Source: Brachynemurus nebulosus (Eukaryota > Arthropoda > Insecta > Neuroptera > Myrmeleontidae). From it: a stretch of DNA of 64,000 bases. A model generated the notes under the pieces. That model saw nothing but the letters and a program-made list of their open reading frames with translations, was not told where the DNA came from and made no database searches. Of this stretch, positions 23,691 to 35,227 are shown piece after piece; the stretch's first letter is position 1; each line of letters begins with the position of its first letter. The DNA is taken from the NCBI GenBank assembly GCA_035578155.1, contig JAPWDM010000006.1:14524305-14588304 (forward strand). The letters run 5' to 3'. Position numbers and translations under genes: made by a program.

Positions 23691-25670
23691 TTGGAACCGT
23701 TGTGACAAACTTACCAGCTAAAATTATTTTCTGAGTTGCCAGTCGCGAATTTCCAGTGCTCACCGAGCCATCAAGACTCATTCATTGGAAACATATACTA
23801 TAGAAACTGTTGAGTATAATTTTGACGAATTTCTAATTCCAGAAGATTGTATGAAATTTTCTCCATGAAACTAACTCTTTATAACATCTTCTACTCAAAT
23901 TAGTTTTAGTCCTCAACAAAACTTTTATGAAATTATCATTTTAAATTAGTGCACGTTTCTAATTTGACGGCTTGACTGTGTTCAGGACAGGGACGTAACT
24001 ACAATGAGACAAGTGAAGGAGTTGTTTGAAAGCGTATGCTAAAAAAAGGGTACTTTTTTGTTTGATAGTTCTCAGTGTTGAAGGTTGTTTCATTGCCTTA
24101 GAAAGCAACGAAGTCGGAAAGGGCAGATCTTTTCGGGGAGCGCGTGGCGTTTGAATCGCTCCAGGGTGTAAAATTTCTCGTTACGTCTCTGGTTAAGGAT
24201 ATAATATGTTTTTGATATATGTGAGAGCAAAGATATTGTAAATAATAGTTGTTAGATGTTATGTGTTTCCGAGTAAGTAGTCACTTGTAGTTAATATGGA
24301 GCTGTTTTCATTGTATATAACTACGTCAGTTAAATCATAAATAAAATATGAAAATATCTAGTGAAAATATAAGGTATAGTAAATGAAAGATTATCCAAGC
24401 GAAACATTTTACAATATGTATTCAGACAGCTTATAATTGGGCGTTGTTACTATTTTATACACAACATCACACAATTATCGTTAGAAAAGTCTTACAATTA
24501 GACACAAGTAACTTTGGCTCGGAGTTTTTCAAGTTTTTTCGGGGCTTCGGGTGTGTGATGGACCTGTATCAAGCCAGATTTTTTAAATAATTTTTCACAG
24601 GTTTCTACTGTTTATCATAAAAAATATAAATATACCTACACCGCAAAAAATTAAAGGTAGCCAACAATTTCGGAAATTTCTGTCTTTCTCTCTGTCAAAA
24701 TTCAGTAATAACTTAAGGCATTACTATCGCTTTGAAATACCGGAAAGAAAGGTTTTATCCGAGAAACTTTTTCCGTAGCAAAAATATATTGCTAAGCCAA
24801 TTTCAAAAATCTTATGTACCCTAAGTAACCTACCTAACAAGCTGAAAGTAATTTGAAGTAAATCGGATGAAAATTGCTGGAATTATTTTACCCACCGTTT
24901 TCGGAAACGTAGTTTTAAAAAAAAACCATGTAAAGTTTCAAAACGTGTTTATCATTTTATCTGTTTACGCCTATCATTTTTGGAGTTATTTATGGAAATA
25001 TAGCAAAATTAACGAAATAAGGTAATCGAATAAAGTTAGAGCAAAAAGTTATTGATTAAGCTGGGAGATTACAAACGTTACGCATGCGTTTTTAACGGTT
25101 TTTATTTTAGAAGTCGGATTCAAAACGATTTTTAAAATATTTCCGCAATCATAATTTTTTTTCTAAATGGTAGTACATTATTTAAACCAACCAGAAAAAA
25201 AAAGAAAAATTTTTTTTCGAAGTGATGTAACGCTTGATGTAAATTATTTTTTCCTACTTGATTCTTCTAATAAAAAAAGAATTTTCGTAAAATACAAAGA
25301 AACGTAGATAATTTTCAATGAATTAGTGAATATGTGATTGTTTGCGAACGTTAGTATTTTATAAACTAGTCAAGTGCAAGCGACCATCACAACAATTTTA
25401 CCGATCTGATACATCCATAAGAGTTTCCGAAATGTCTTCGGAACCCAAAGAAAAATTACTATATCGAAGATCCATTGAGCTATCATCTACCTGATAATGG
25501 CTCAAGTGTTCAATATTATTGAAAATACATTTTTATTGATGTCACTAATAAACGTTTTGATAAATTATTGTCACCAGTGGTATAATTATTCCTGTCAAGC
25601 ATAGCCATTATTATATACTATTATAACGATGCTTATACACTTGGTAGAACACGAGGAATACGAGAAATAT
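23691..25670. other. no gene seen; diffuse repeat-like sequence
   Basis: No supportable gene. The stretch 24,640-25,150 has phrases such as AAATCGGATGAAAATTGCTG and TTTTCGGAAACGTAGTTTT that recur, inverted and altered, near 47,230-47,340. This suggests an old interspersed element without readable ends. Confidence 0.4.
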
Positions 25671-25855
25671 ATTAAGTGGTATGCATAACGTTGAGCATTG
25701 TAAGACTTTGCTCAAGTAAATATGAATATGTTGTAATATACACATACTGCGTGTATTCGAGATGTGTATAATTATATTGTGTGTGTATATAACAACATAT
25801 TCGTATTTGCTTGAGCAAAGTCTCACAAGGCTCAACTTTATGCATACTACTTATT
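25671..25855. repeat. long hairpin / foldback
   Basis: Left arm 25,673-25,747 and right arm 25,777-25,853 are near-perfect inverted repeats (GACTTTGCTCAAG / CTTGAGCAAAGTC, GTTGAGC / GCTCAAC, TATGCATA), with a centre of about 30 bp. The two short frames found here are mirror translations of the arms. Probably a MITE, but no target duplication is clear. Confidence 0.7.
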
Positions 25856-27018
25856 GTCTTATATGTATACGTACCTAGATATTGTAGTTTAACTCCAGGA
25901 ATAGCGTCATTAGTTCAACATGGAAAATTCATATTTATAATGTATGTGGAGTTGGTATGTCGGTATGGATGGCATTTCAAAAGTGGGGCAAACGCGGCGT
26001 CACAGTAAATTAAAAGTAATATTTAGAATAATCGGAAATAACATTTAAATACGCAGATATGCATAACTACGCAGCTAGAATTTATATTTTGGATTTTAAC
26101 ATTAAGGCTATCGGTAATAAAGACAGCATTTAAAGAAGTTGAGAAATATTTTCGCCATCAGTGGAAATTTTTGAAAGTGCGATATGGTTTCGGTTGATTT
26201 TTTTTTTTACATTCATTTGCAAAGCGATTTTTTTGTTCACAGATTAAAAATTTCTTTTGAAATACTATGTCTTTATTTCAAAAATGATATTTCTTTGAAA
26301 TAATAGAATATTTATTTTGGACTTTATTTTATCTAAGAAATTATTTCATTAACGGTTTTTTGGGGATTCGGCCTTGAAGTGTGCTTTTAACCCATTGAAT
26401 CTCTAAAATATAAGCTAACTAAGATCTCCAAAAGTAAATAAGATATCGAAAAAGATTATCCTTTCTTTTCCTTTTTCCCGAAAATAAAAGTGATGAGCAA
26501 AAAGAAAAAAAAAACGGTGGTTGTGGCTTCTTCTTGAAGTCCCCTTTCTTCTACTAAATAATAAGTAAAAAAAACTAGTCTTGCCTTACCATATGCCTCT
26601 CACCGTTCCGACAAAACATAAAAATCTCTGGAAGGTGCCGAACCGCCGTTCGGGGTCCTAGAATCCGTTTCTATAAATATTTACACTTCCAGCCTGAATT
26701 GCTAAAAGACCACTTAGGGGGGTAACTTCTAGGACGAAGTAGAGTATATACAAAAAAAAAACTCAACCAATTCGAGGGTAGACGGTTTTCGAAGGTGTAG
26801 CCCCGTTTTCCATAAGAGTATGGTCATATATTTAAAGCACCTTTTTCTATATTAAATTTCCTACGGATTTTTTGTATTAAGCTTATATCGGTCCACTTTT
26901 GTTGGTTTCAATTGACTTTCATTTTTTTTTCATCACAGCTGTAGCCTTTTTAAAGTTAAAGCTCTCAAAATTAATGCTTAATCAATTCTACTTATAGTAC
27001 TTATCCATTTATATATAA
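25856..27018. other. no gene seen
   Basis: No gene supported. A short G-rich phrase ACTTAGGGGGGTAACTTCTA near 26,711 resembles ATTTAAGGGGGTTAGGATCT near 33,733, each followed by a TAGAGTA segment. They are two copies of an unclassified repeat. Palindromic AAATTTCTTTTGAAATA patches near 26,247-26,310 resemble the inside of the 28,223-28,722 element. Confidence 0.35.
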
Positions 27019-27476
27019 CTAGCCGTATCCGTGACGTTGTTCACGCGAAACGTTGAGTAGTTTCTTTTTCCAATTTGTAGTTTCTTGCAACACAAAATGC
27101 ATTAAATTGTCTCCAAATTGATAATTGTGTATTTATTGTATTTTTCGGTACGCAATTAGCAACATTTTTTTTTATTTAAAATTCAGAAATTTTCCAAACT
27201 ACAAAATTTATTTACAATTTTTGTTACTATAGTTATGAAATTTTTTATGAATTATGTAAATTGGCGTAATGTGTGTAGATACTCAAAATAGTTTTTCCAT
27301 TTTCCCGTGGGAATGAGACATTTTCCGGAATAAAGAGTATCTTAAATGTTGACCCAGGTAATAAGTTATCATCACACCAAATTTCATTAAAATCCGGCCA
27401 GTAGTTTTTACGTGATGCGTAAACAGACAGACAGACAGACAGAGACAGATTTACAGTTTTATTATATGTATATAGA
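27019..27476 (-). mobile_element. Helitron-like element, complete
   Basis: On the minus strand it starts A|TCTATATACATATAATAAAA, runs through a (GTCT)n tract, and ends GATACGGCTAG|T. A CGTGA-ACAACG-TCACG hairpin lies seven bases before the CTAG. These are the three Helitron hallmarks: TC start, CTRR end with flanking A and T, and a subterminal hairpin. Related ends occur at 3,021, 8,994, 44,475 and 44,592. The segment GAATGAGACATTTTCCGG and the AATTTCATTAAAATCCGGCC-type phrase are shared with 8,650-8,994. Non-autonomous. Confidence 0.7.
27421..27450. repeat. (CAGA)n microsatellite in a Helitron-like element
   Basis: Short run of ACAG units near the 5' terminus of the Helitron-like element. 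Confidence 0.85.
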
Positions 27477-28222
27477 TAACTTCCCTTTTAGGTTTTTTTT
27501 TTGTATCAAAACCCACAGAAATTATACATATACATGCATAAATTTAAATATATTACGATGACGTAAATATCACGTTAAATGATTACGTAATTGGTATTTT
27601 ATCATCAATTAACTATATATACCGACGTTTACAATTAATTAAATAATGAGAACACATTTTCCGTCTGTAGAATAACTTTTAAGCTAACTAGTACCTATAC
27701 GTATGCAAGTACAATCAAAAGTGTGGTTTTCAACGTTCTATAAATGTTAACTATTTTGTAGCTAGCTAGCTGATGCATCTTTCTATATTTATAGCTAACG
27801 TATGTACCATTATTATTGTTATTATAATTCTTTGCAAGACTTATCATAGTGCAATTATAATATGCAAATAACAAATCAGAGAGAGAAAATATCAATTTTT
27901 CTAATTGATACAGGATGTGATTTGAATTTCTTCCTTCTGTTGTATAATACAGTGGACAGTTTTTGTAAAGTATCGAAAAACCAACTCAGAATTCTTTTAA
28001 TTTCATCAAATCCGCCTGTCTGTTTGAATTTCTTCACATATTTTCCGGTAACGAAAATTGGGGATGAAAATATTGTCACTTTCCACATTGTATGAGATAT
28101 TGTCAGAAAGGGTTTATCAGAAAGTTGAGATCTTTTTTACCATCAAAGTTTCAAAGTAGCGAATAGTCCCCCACTCCATAGTTTTTAAAGTGTTAATTCA
28201 AAAAGCTGAAAAAATTTCAGAT
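27477..28222. other. no gene seen; weak protease-like phrase
   Basis: The plus-strand 77-codon frame at 27,862-28,095 contains FLIDTGCDLN, which resembles the D-T-G signature of retroelement aspartic proteases. It lacks the later G-R-D segment and any neighbouring gag or reverse transcriptase. The same DNA is also open on the opposite strand. I do not annotate it as a gene. Confidence 0.3.
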
Positions 28223-28722
28223 AGTGTTACTTTCAAAACGATTTCATTGTTCCAATATTAAAAATTTGTTTGAATTCTTGTTCCTTTTAGTCAAAGAAAA
28301 TATCTTTTGATTTAAAGGAATACTTCATTGGGTATTAAAAAGCGTCAAAGAAATATTTCTTTGTTTTCAAAAAGATTAAAAATTTCTATGATTTTGTTTT
28401 CTTTGAATCAAAATAATATTTCTTACAATCTTATTTATTTTTATAACAAAGAAATTTTATACTCAGTATTTTTTTTACAACAAAGAAATATTTTGTTAAC
28501 TCTTTTTTTAGTAGTCAGAGAAATATTTGAAATATTTCTATATTTTAAATAAATATTTTGCTTCTTTCAATGAAACCAAATATTTCTAAAAACAAATAAA
28601 TATTTTTTTGACTCTTTTTATAGTAGACAAAGAAATGTTTCTTTATTTCAAACAATTTTTTTTGTTTGAATCAAAGAAAATAAAATCAAAGAAATTTTTA
28701 ATTGTTTTGAGAGTGTAACACT
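28223..28722. mobile_element. AGTGTTAC-ended element rich in AAAGAAATATTTCTTTG
   Basis: Ends AGTGTTACTTTCAAAACG and GTTTTGAGAGTGTAACACT are imperfect inverted repeats. The inside is crowded with the palindromic phrase AAAGAAATATTTCTTTG and its halves (near 28,347, 28,480, 28,520, 28,570, 28,630), a pseudo-tandem structure. The 74-codon plus frame at 28,328 is a by-product. No target duplication is readable. Confidence 0.55.
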
Positions 28723-30100
28723 TGCTAAAAACATTCAACTTAAATTATTTCAGAGAAATTATGTCGGGTTTTCGAAGATATAGGCAAGCAAATTTTTCAG
28801 TGAATATTTCAAAAGATCTTTTTTTTTTTGATTTTACTATTGAATTGGCTACACCATAGAATACTAGATGCCAACTGATATCAAAAAATTGTAGCTCGCT
28901 TGGTGTCATTTGTTGGTCAGTCACAGCTTAAGGCATGTAGTCAGTCGGTGGCAGTCACTGAATCCACTACGATTGTTATGTATTGTAAGACTTTTGTTAC
29001 TTGTGCTGCACGTTGCTCTATCTCATAATACGTGTTTTGTAATTGTGTGTGTGTGAATACGCACACAGAAGCAAACATCAAACCAACACCACTGCAAACA
29101 GTTTGTACCTACACAACACAGTAATGCGAAGTGGGGATGATTTTACGTCACCTGACGGCTACAGTTGGAATATTACCCATTATATTTTAGTTTGGCCCCT
29201 TTGGGCTATACAAACTTGTGGGACCACATCCATTGAAAAAGAAGTTACGAATGATAACTTTTCTAGTAGTTTTCTAGTAAATATTTTTGCTTAATGAAAG
29301 CAGTTGCTTCTAGTTAAAGGTCTCAAGAGAATTACAACTGATATAAAACTTCATAGACACCATTTTATCATAGATAAAACAATTTGATACATCACCCAAA
29401 TCTTTCGGTTAAACATTTCAAATAAGTTATATATGTACCTATCTACGACTAATATGAGAAATAGAAAATTTTCTCCCCCCTCCCGTCAACATTGTCGTCT
29501 CCATGTCGGTGAAAATAGTATAAAAATGATAAATGAATACATTAGCGCAACGTTATGAAACGTTTTCATCTTCTTTCTCCTGTATAAATGAAACTTATTT
29601 AAATTTGACTGTACAAATTACATTGTTGTTATTAGATGATTCAAAACTTCCACAAACGATGCATCAGCAACCGTTTAGTATGATGCAACATGTCGTGGTG
29701 TGGCGGCGTTGTAGTTGCTAACTTCTCACTGACGACAATAAAACATTTTGCATAATAATGAATTTCGGTAAATTGTATATGTGCAACTTACTGCGCGACA
29801 CTACTATGTGTCACAAAATTATAAACATGCACTATAATGTATTCGAAAGTAATTGTCACAACTAACTTAGTAGATAGCTTTTTCCATTTGAATAATAATA
29901 GCATTATTATCTGATATCACAAATGTCAGAACACAATTTTACTTTGCATTGATTTCCTCGAAAGAATTTTGAACGTTGAAGACCCATAACTTAGGAACAA
30001 AACGGATTTTGGGCACAAAAATCCGGCACATCTTCTGTTGATAGACACCTCAGTGGCCGAAATCCATTAAGTGACCTTGGCGATGTACTTTTCACAAAAT
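28723..30100. other. no gene seen
   Basis: Mostly non-repetitive by eye and slightly GC-richer, with a (TG)n run at 29,046. The 83-codon plus-strand frame at 29,043-29,294 (ATG-less) and the 62-codon frame at 29,533-29,721 have no recognisable domain. This is one of the few stretches without obvious transposons and could be intronic or intergenic host DNA. Confidence 0.35.
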
Positions 30101-30464
30101 TTTTCGATATTCTGTTATATACCATGTGAGTTTTTTGAGAGTTGCCATGATATAAATGGTACTGGAAAAGGTTTTTTTCTTGGATGTAATGGAAATGTAA
30201 CCAAAAAAAAAAAAAAAAAAACACTATTGGTTGAAATAGCCTCAAGTACATATCCATATTTTTACCGCCTAACTGATAAATTAAGGAAAAATTAAAAAAG
30301 TAAACTTGGGTAAAAAGAATTTTTTGCTCATTTATGTTGTTAATTAATGCATTGGATCAGTTTTATCGAAAAATTAATATATAGTCTCATTTAAATATCT
30401 ATAAGTTTGTATCATAGCTCGAAAACCATAAGAGCTATAAAGCTCCTGACTATAGCAATCGGTT

Positions 30465-30685
30465 GCCCCCGTCGATATCTACAACTCTTATTTGAACAAT
30501 TTTTCGATTAAATCAACGGTTTGGCTGTAATAAAAATGGCAACTCTCGAAAAACTCACACAGTATATATACAGACTGAGATTTTTGAAAGTTGCCTCTTT
30601 TTATTACGGTTAAACTATTGCCTTAATCAAAAAATTGTTCAGCTAACAGTTGTAGATACCGCTGAGGGCAATGGATTGCCATAAT
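30465..30685. repeat. foldback repeat
   Basis: The segment GATATCTACAACTCTTATTT...GGCAACTCTCGAAAAACTCA (30,472-30,560) returns inverted at 30,574-30,680 (TTTGAAAGTTGCC...AACAGTTGTAGATACCG), around a TATATATA-rich hinge. A direct copy lies at 32,239-32,363, and the terminal phrase GTGAGTTTTTTGAGAGTTGC also stands at 30,126. Confidence 0.65.
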
Positions 30686-31146
30686 CAGAAGATTTTCTGC
30701 TACCTGAGCCGTGGAAAAAATGGTGGGCCCCGGAAATAAGCGGAATTTTAATAGTTTTAAAGATTTCCTCCCAAAAAAAAAACAAGTGATGAGCAAAAAT
30801 GAAAACTTTTTTTCTGGGCTCTCTGTCGACAGTTACGGGTCCCATCCTCAAGCTCGAGCTCCAGAACTACAACCCCGGCTACCCCACCCTCTCGTCCGGC
30901 CTGTCTGCTACTTCAGTTTTCAAGCTATGACATAAACTTACTTTTTTAAATGGAACTATATATTTGTTTGTTGATAAAATTGATACAGTGAATCAACAAA
31001 GAATATAAATTAAAAAAAAAAATTTAACCAACCTTATTATTATAAAAGTAATATTAGGAAACGAACCAGCAGTTCATACATATCAAAACAGGTAGTACAT
31101 CTTTTAAAATATAGATGTAGCGTATCAATATTTAATGGTCTTAATA

Positions 31147-31951
31147 CACGGAGAGAAAAATCATATAATTTTTGTAGATAAAATTTCAGAAAAATTACCA
31201 TGCTCTCTTATAATGCGTGCGCGATCGACGACCAAAATAAAAAATATGTGCTAGCATGGTAAAATTTAATGTGCTAACGCAACAATGCATATATGTTATA
31301 GTTTAATTCTTGTTGTCGTACTCTTTCATTTGCGCATCTGACCCGCAACCTTATGTTTCTTGGGCTGTAGATGCCCGATCTTTTCCGACTTTCGATTCTT
31401 TATGATGCATACAAAAATGATTGCCAACAATATATTCTAATACTAAAGATGTTGAAGTAACAAAATGATGAATTAAACGGTGACATCCCCGTCCTCTAAG
31501 ACAGTGTAATGAATACTGCTTGCTGCTTGTAAGACAGTCTAATGAATCAAGGTGCTTGGTCTGACCAAGTTGGTCGTCCACACCTATGGTTGGCTATGTG
31601 ACTTGCTATGAGTGAGGTACATTTCAACAGCGTTCACAACACACATAACCTTCTTTCTCTTTTTTTCTTTCTACTATTAGCAGATAGCAATTCAAATATT
31701 ATAATACAGCATGGTAATTTTTGTAAGAAAAATAATTAAAAAATATTTTTTTGTCGGCAATGGAACTTTTTACTGTGCGGTTTTACAAATTTTACGGAGC
31801 TAATATTACGGAAACAATATTCTATCCTTTAAATTTTCTATGATTAATTATAATTTTTATATTTTTACCGTACAAAATTGAATATATTCGCCTTTTACAC
31901 GTCGATTGTAGTACTGAGCAAAGTAATTTTTATATGAATTTTCTCTCAGTG
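31147..31951. mobile_element. 0.8-kb MITE, CACGGAGAG family, copy 2
   Basis: Inverted relative to copy 1 at 878-1,687 and the same length within five bases. Starts CACGGAGAGAAAAATC, ends TTTTCTCTCAGTG, with TA on both sides. The conserved centre again leaves a frame of about 75 codons open on the minus strand (31,351-31,581), similar in sequence to the frame in copy 1 but without an ATG in the shared part. Whether the centre is a captured host segment is unknown. Confidence 0.88.
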
Positions 31952-32238
31952 TATTATTTTTGGAAAATAAATAATTATAAACGATTAACGTTTAAATTAA
32001 TTGTTAAATTAATAAAAATTTTTGATGATTTATATCTTTTTACTTCAGTAACTATTAAATATCTAACCGTACTACAGTTAAATTAACGTTCTTAATGGTC
32101 GTAACTCAGTTGCTGCATAACGCCCTTTTAAAAATTGATTTTTGAATGGCAGTTACACAAGATTATTAGATACAGAAAATATGAAGAGTACCGATAATTT
32201 TGAATCTAAAAACTAATTTTTCTAAAATTCTTTAACAT

Positions 32239-32363
32239 TGTATCATAGCTTGAAAACTAATGCGGTTACCATTGTCCCCTGCGGTAGCTACAACTATTAT
32301 CTGAACAATATTTCGATTAAGTTGAGTCTCCTAAAAAATGCAAACTCTCAAAAAACTCACCTG
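32239..32363. repeat. copy of the 30.4-kb foldback arm
   Basis: Shares TTGTATCATAGCT, AGCTACAACTATTATCTGAA, CAATATTTCGATTAA and CAAAAAACTCAC with 30,409-30,562, in the same orientation. Confidence 0.6.
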
Positions 32364-33159
32364 GTATACAGAGATTATTTATAAAAATAAAGTTTTTTCA
32401 TTTATGTAATCCAGACATCAGAACTTTTCATTTTGTGAAGTTATATATTTTTTCATGCTATGTTTCACCGGCTCACAAAACTGTAAAAAATCTTACTTTT
32501 TTGATGAAAACATATACCTATATAGAAATAGACGAAAATGTACTATTATAAAAAGATAATTCACATTACAATAAATATACGCATAATCGAACTAACAGTT
32601 GCGAAAACAACATCATCCAACCGACCCCCTTCCCCGATACAAGTTCCGCCTACAGCTTCATATATTGAAGAAAAGTTTTTGGCAGAAAAATTTCCATTAT
32701 AACTTTAAACGTATACTTTGCACATATGGTAATAATTGACTTTTGTAACATATTGTACAAATATATTATTCTTTCACGAACTGTTTATGAGTGTCATTTG
32801 TTAGTCGCGCACAGTGTGCTATAGCGCATTGAGCACAGTGTGCTGTGGCAATGAGCACGTTGGTGAGCAGGAGGAGTTGGTAGATAGCGGTAAAGGAGCA
32901 GCAAATTATAACGGCGTTGACAATGACACGTAATCTTCACTAACGATAGACACACGGCAAGACAGACAGACAAATAGACAAATATACTGGGTTGAGTTTG
33001 AACTTTGAGGTTCTCATATACTAAACAGTATATATGTACACGTATGTGAACTCAATACTTTTGAGTTAGGTACTACTCATTTTTGTATTTTATTGTTTTC
33101 GTTTTTTTAATATACAGTAGGTATGTGTTGTGATCGTTCCAAATTAAATAGCTTCTTAT
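32364..33159. other. no gene seen
   Basis: Unremarkable apart from a locally repeated GCACAGTGTGCT phrase at about 32,809 and 32,833. No gene or element supported. Confidence 0.4.
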
Positions 33160-33400
33160 CAGGGCCGGATTTACCTCTGTGGAGGCTCCGGGGCACTTCT
33201 AATGTGGTGGCCTCTGAACACTTTCCATGTGGAGGTCTTCTTTTCAAATATTACCAAAAAATAAAGTATAAAGTTGGTGTGCAAAAAGAAGCGCTCACCC
33301 TTGCTATTCCATTCCTTAATTTTTAGATTTTGTGGAGGCCCCTATTCTGCGGAGGCCCTGGGGCACGTGCTCCAAGTGCTCTTATGTAAATCCGGCTCTG
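33160..33400. mobile_element. hAT-type non-autonomous element
   Basis: Terminal inverted repeats CAGGGCCGGATTTAC and GTAAATCCGGCTCTG, followed inside by GGAGGC / GGAGGCCC and GGGGCAC repeats. The 8-bp flanks CTTCTTAT (33,152-33,159) and CTTCTTAC (33,401-33,408) match at seven positions, the target duplication length of hAT. The CAGGGCCGGATTTA terminus is a well-known hAT end. The 67-codon plus frame over it is incidental. Confidence 0.88.
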
Positions 33401-33457
33401 CTTCTTACGATTAAAAACGAAATCGTACGTTTCCTAATTTGAAAAAAATTATTAAAC

Positions 33458-33529
33458 TGGAGTGTTTGGGAATTGAACCTACGAACTTTTGAAAACCAAT
33501 CAGGCGTCTTCTCCTAGGCCACCAAGTTC
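33458..33529 (-). pseudogene. tRNA-like remnant (tRNA pseudogene or SINE head)
   Basis: On the minus strand TGGCCTAGGAG (33,511-33,521) fits an A box and GGTTCAATTCC (33,469-33,479) fits a B box, with tRNA-like spacing of about 42 bases. A T-run follows about 20 bases downstream as a possible pol III stop. The anticodon and acceptor stems do not pair well, so it is not a functional tRNA as read. A tRNA-derived SINE head is equally possible. Confidence 0.4.
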
Positions 33530-33545
33530 GATTTTTGTGATGTTT

Positions 33546-35227
33546 AAACAATGATTTGGTCATATATATACCAAAATATAATCAGATTTCAGTTTAGCTG
33601 AATATTAAAAATGTGCATAATTATAGAATATTAACGTATGTTTAAATACAAAGAAAAGTTCGCGATACTTAATAGTGTTCACAAGCACATCGACAATATT
33701 GAAATTAAAATATTAGTATGTTTTTGGAGTCATTTAAGGGGGTTAGGATCTAGGACCTAAAGAATAGAGTACAAAATAAAGCTATTCCGAAGCTACTCGT
33801 CCTAAAATAAAAAATTGAACAAGTGCAGGTGGTACTTACGCAAACAGTGTTCCGTAGAATATTTTTTTAAACATAAATTTAATGTAAGAGCATGTAAAAC
33901 TGGAAAAAATTTTAATCCTATTGGATAATTTTACTCCCTGGAGGACCAAAGTAAGAATATAATTTAATTGGAAATTAGAACAGTGTTATCTCTGATATTT
34001 TCTAATGAATCATAATTCATTTTAAATCATAATTATAACCAAAAAAACACAATATTTTGATATTTGCCAAAATAATTATAAAATTCATCATAAATTTAGA
34101 TAGTTCTGTTTGCAGTTTGATAAAGAGAAAACATTGCCTGAAGGTTTTTTGTTGATAAAAAATAATGTGTCCGCGCAATAACTCTCGAACGAAGTATCCA
34201 ATTTTTACGAAACTTGGTGAGAACATTGGAAGTCCCAAACGCTTGGATAAGTTCGTCAGCCAGATACGTCGGATGCCAGGAACATGGTTTTGTTCTTGCA
34301 AAAAATTAGCTTTTGCCAAAATTTCCACTTATTCAAAAATTTTTGCGAAATATTTTTACACCACTTAAAAGGGAAGAAAAAATTACATAAAAAAGGTCTT
34401 TAAACTTTTTTTCTATGTCAACTAGTTTCGGATAAAAACGAATTTTTATAAACGGAAATTCGCTATGTTATTCAGAATGCTGCGACAGGAGTATTATCCT
34501 CTTTAAACGTTAAGAATAACTCAATCCGGCCAAATCCGGGTCTGCTAGAACTGCGTTTTTACCTTCAGTAGTTATTGAAGATCTTATTGGACTCTCTCAA
34601 TTTGACGACTGTTGAAATGACCTTGGCAAATTACTCACTGGCCCTCTCCCACTTATAAGTGCTTTCAATTTCAACAACTAAACATACACTCAATTAGTCC
34701 GTTTGGTGCAAATCCGATCTTAAACTCTATATTGATATCAATCCTTCGAGCTAATAAACTCAACCTGTATGTTTATGAAATCGACGAACGTGTACAAAAA
34801 TATCAAAGGTACCTAGGTGTTTTGTTATACATACATATGCCATGTTTGTTTATTTTTTTTTTCAATATTTCTATCATTGCGAAAAACAGCCACCAGTTAG
34901 TGAGAGCAAAAAAGAAAAAAAAGAATGATCATGACGTGTTTTGTGCTCATATATACTTTGTTCCACATTTATACGCCAAGAATAATAAAATAGTGTTAAT
35001 AAGAATGCCGTACGAAGGCTTTAAATAAATATAAAGAAAGACTTTTTCCATAATATTTATGATGACTATTTTTTTCTAACAGCAGCCTATTGAAAACGTA
35101 TTTTCTATATATGCTTTGTATGTGTACTTATATGTATGTATGTATGTATGTGTATGTTTTTGGCAGAATTTATTAGTTCCCATCTGAAAATGTGTTGTTT
35201 ATGAGATCTCTAATTTTTCCTTTCTAA
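33546..35227. other. no gene seen; repeat fragment
   Basis: Around 34,165-34,330 a sequence including ATAACTCTCGAACGAAG matches, inverted, the phrase at 5,850. Overlapping frames on both strands at 34,017-34,368 lie in this repeat and are chance. A (TATG)n run lies at 35,131-35,155. The 98-codon plus frame at 34,732 has no recognisable domain. Confidence 0.4.

Noticed and set aside
27862..28095. FLIDTGCDLN phrase suggesting a retroelement aspartic protease
   Set aside because: Only the D-T-G signature fits. No downstream signature or neighbouring retroelement domain is present, and the opposite strand is equally open.
34017..34368. Overlapping frames of 103 and 67 codons on opposite strands
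   Set aside because: They lie in an interspersed repeat fragment related to 5,850 and 20,528, with no recognisable domain.
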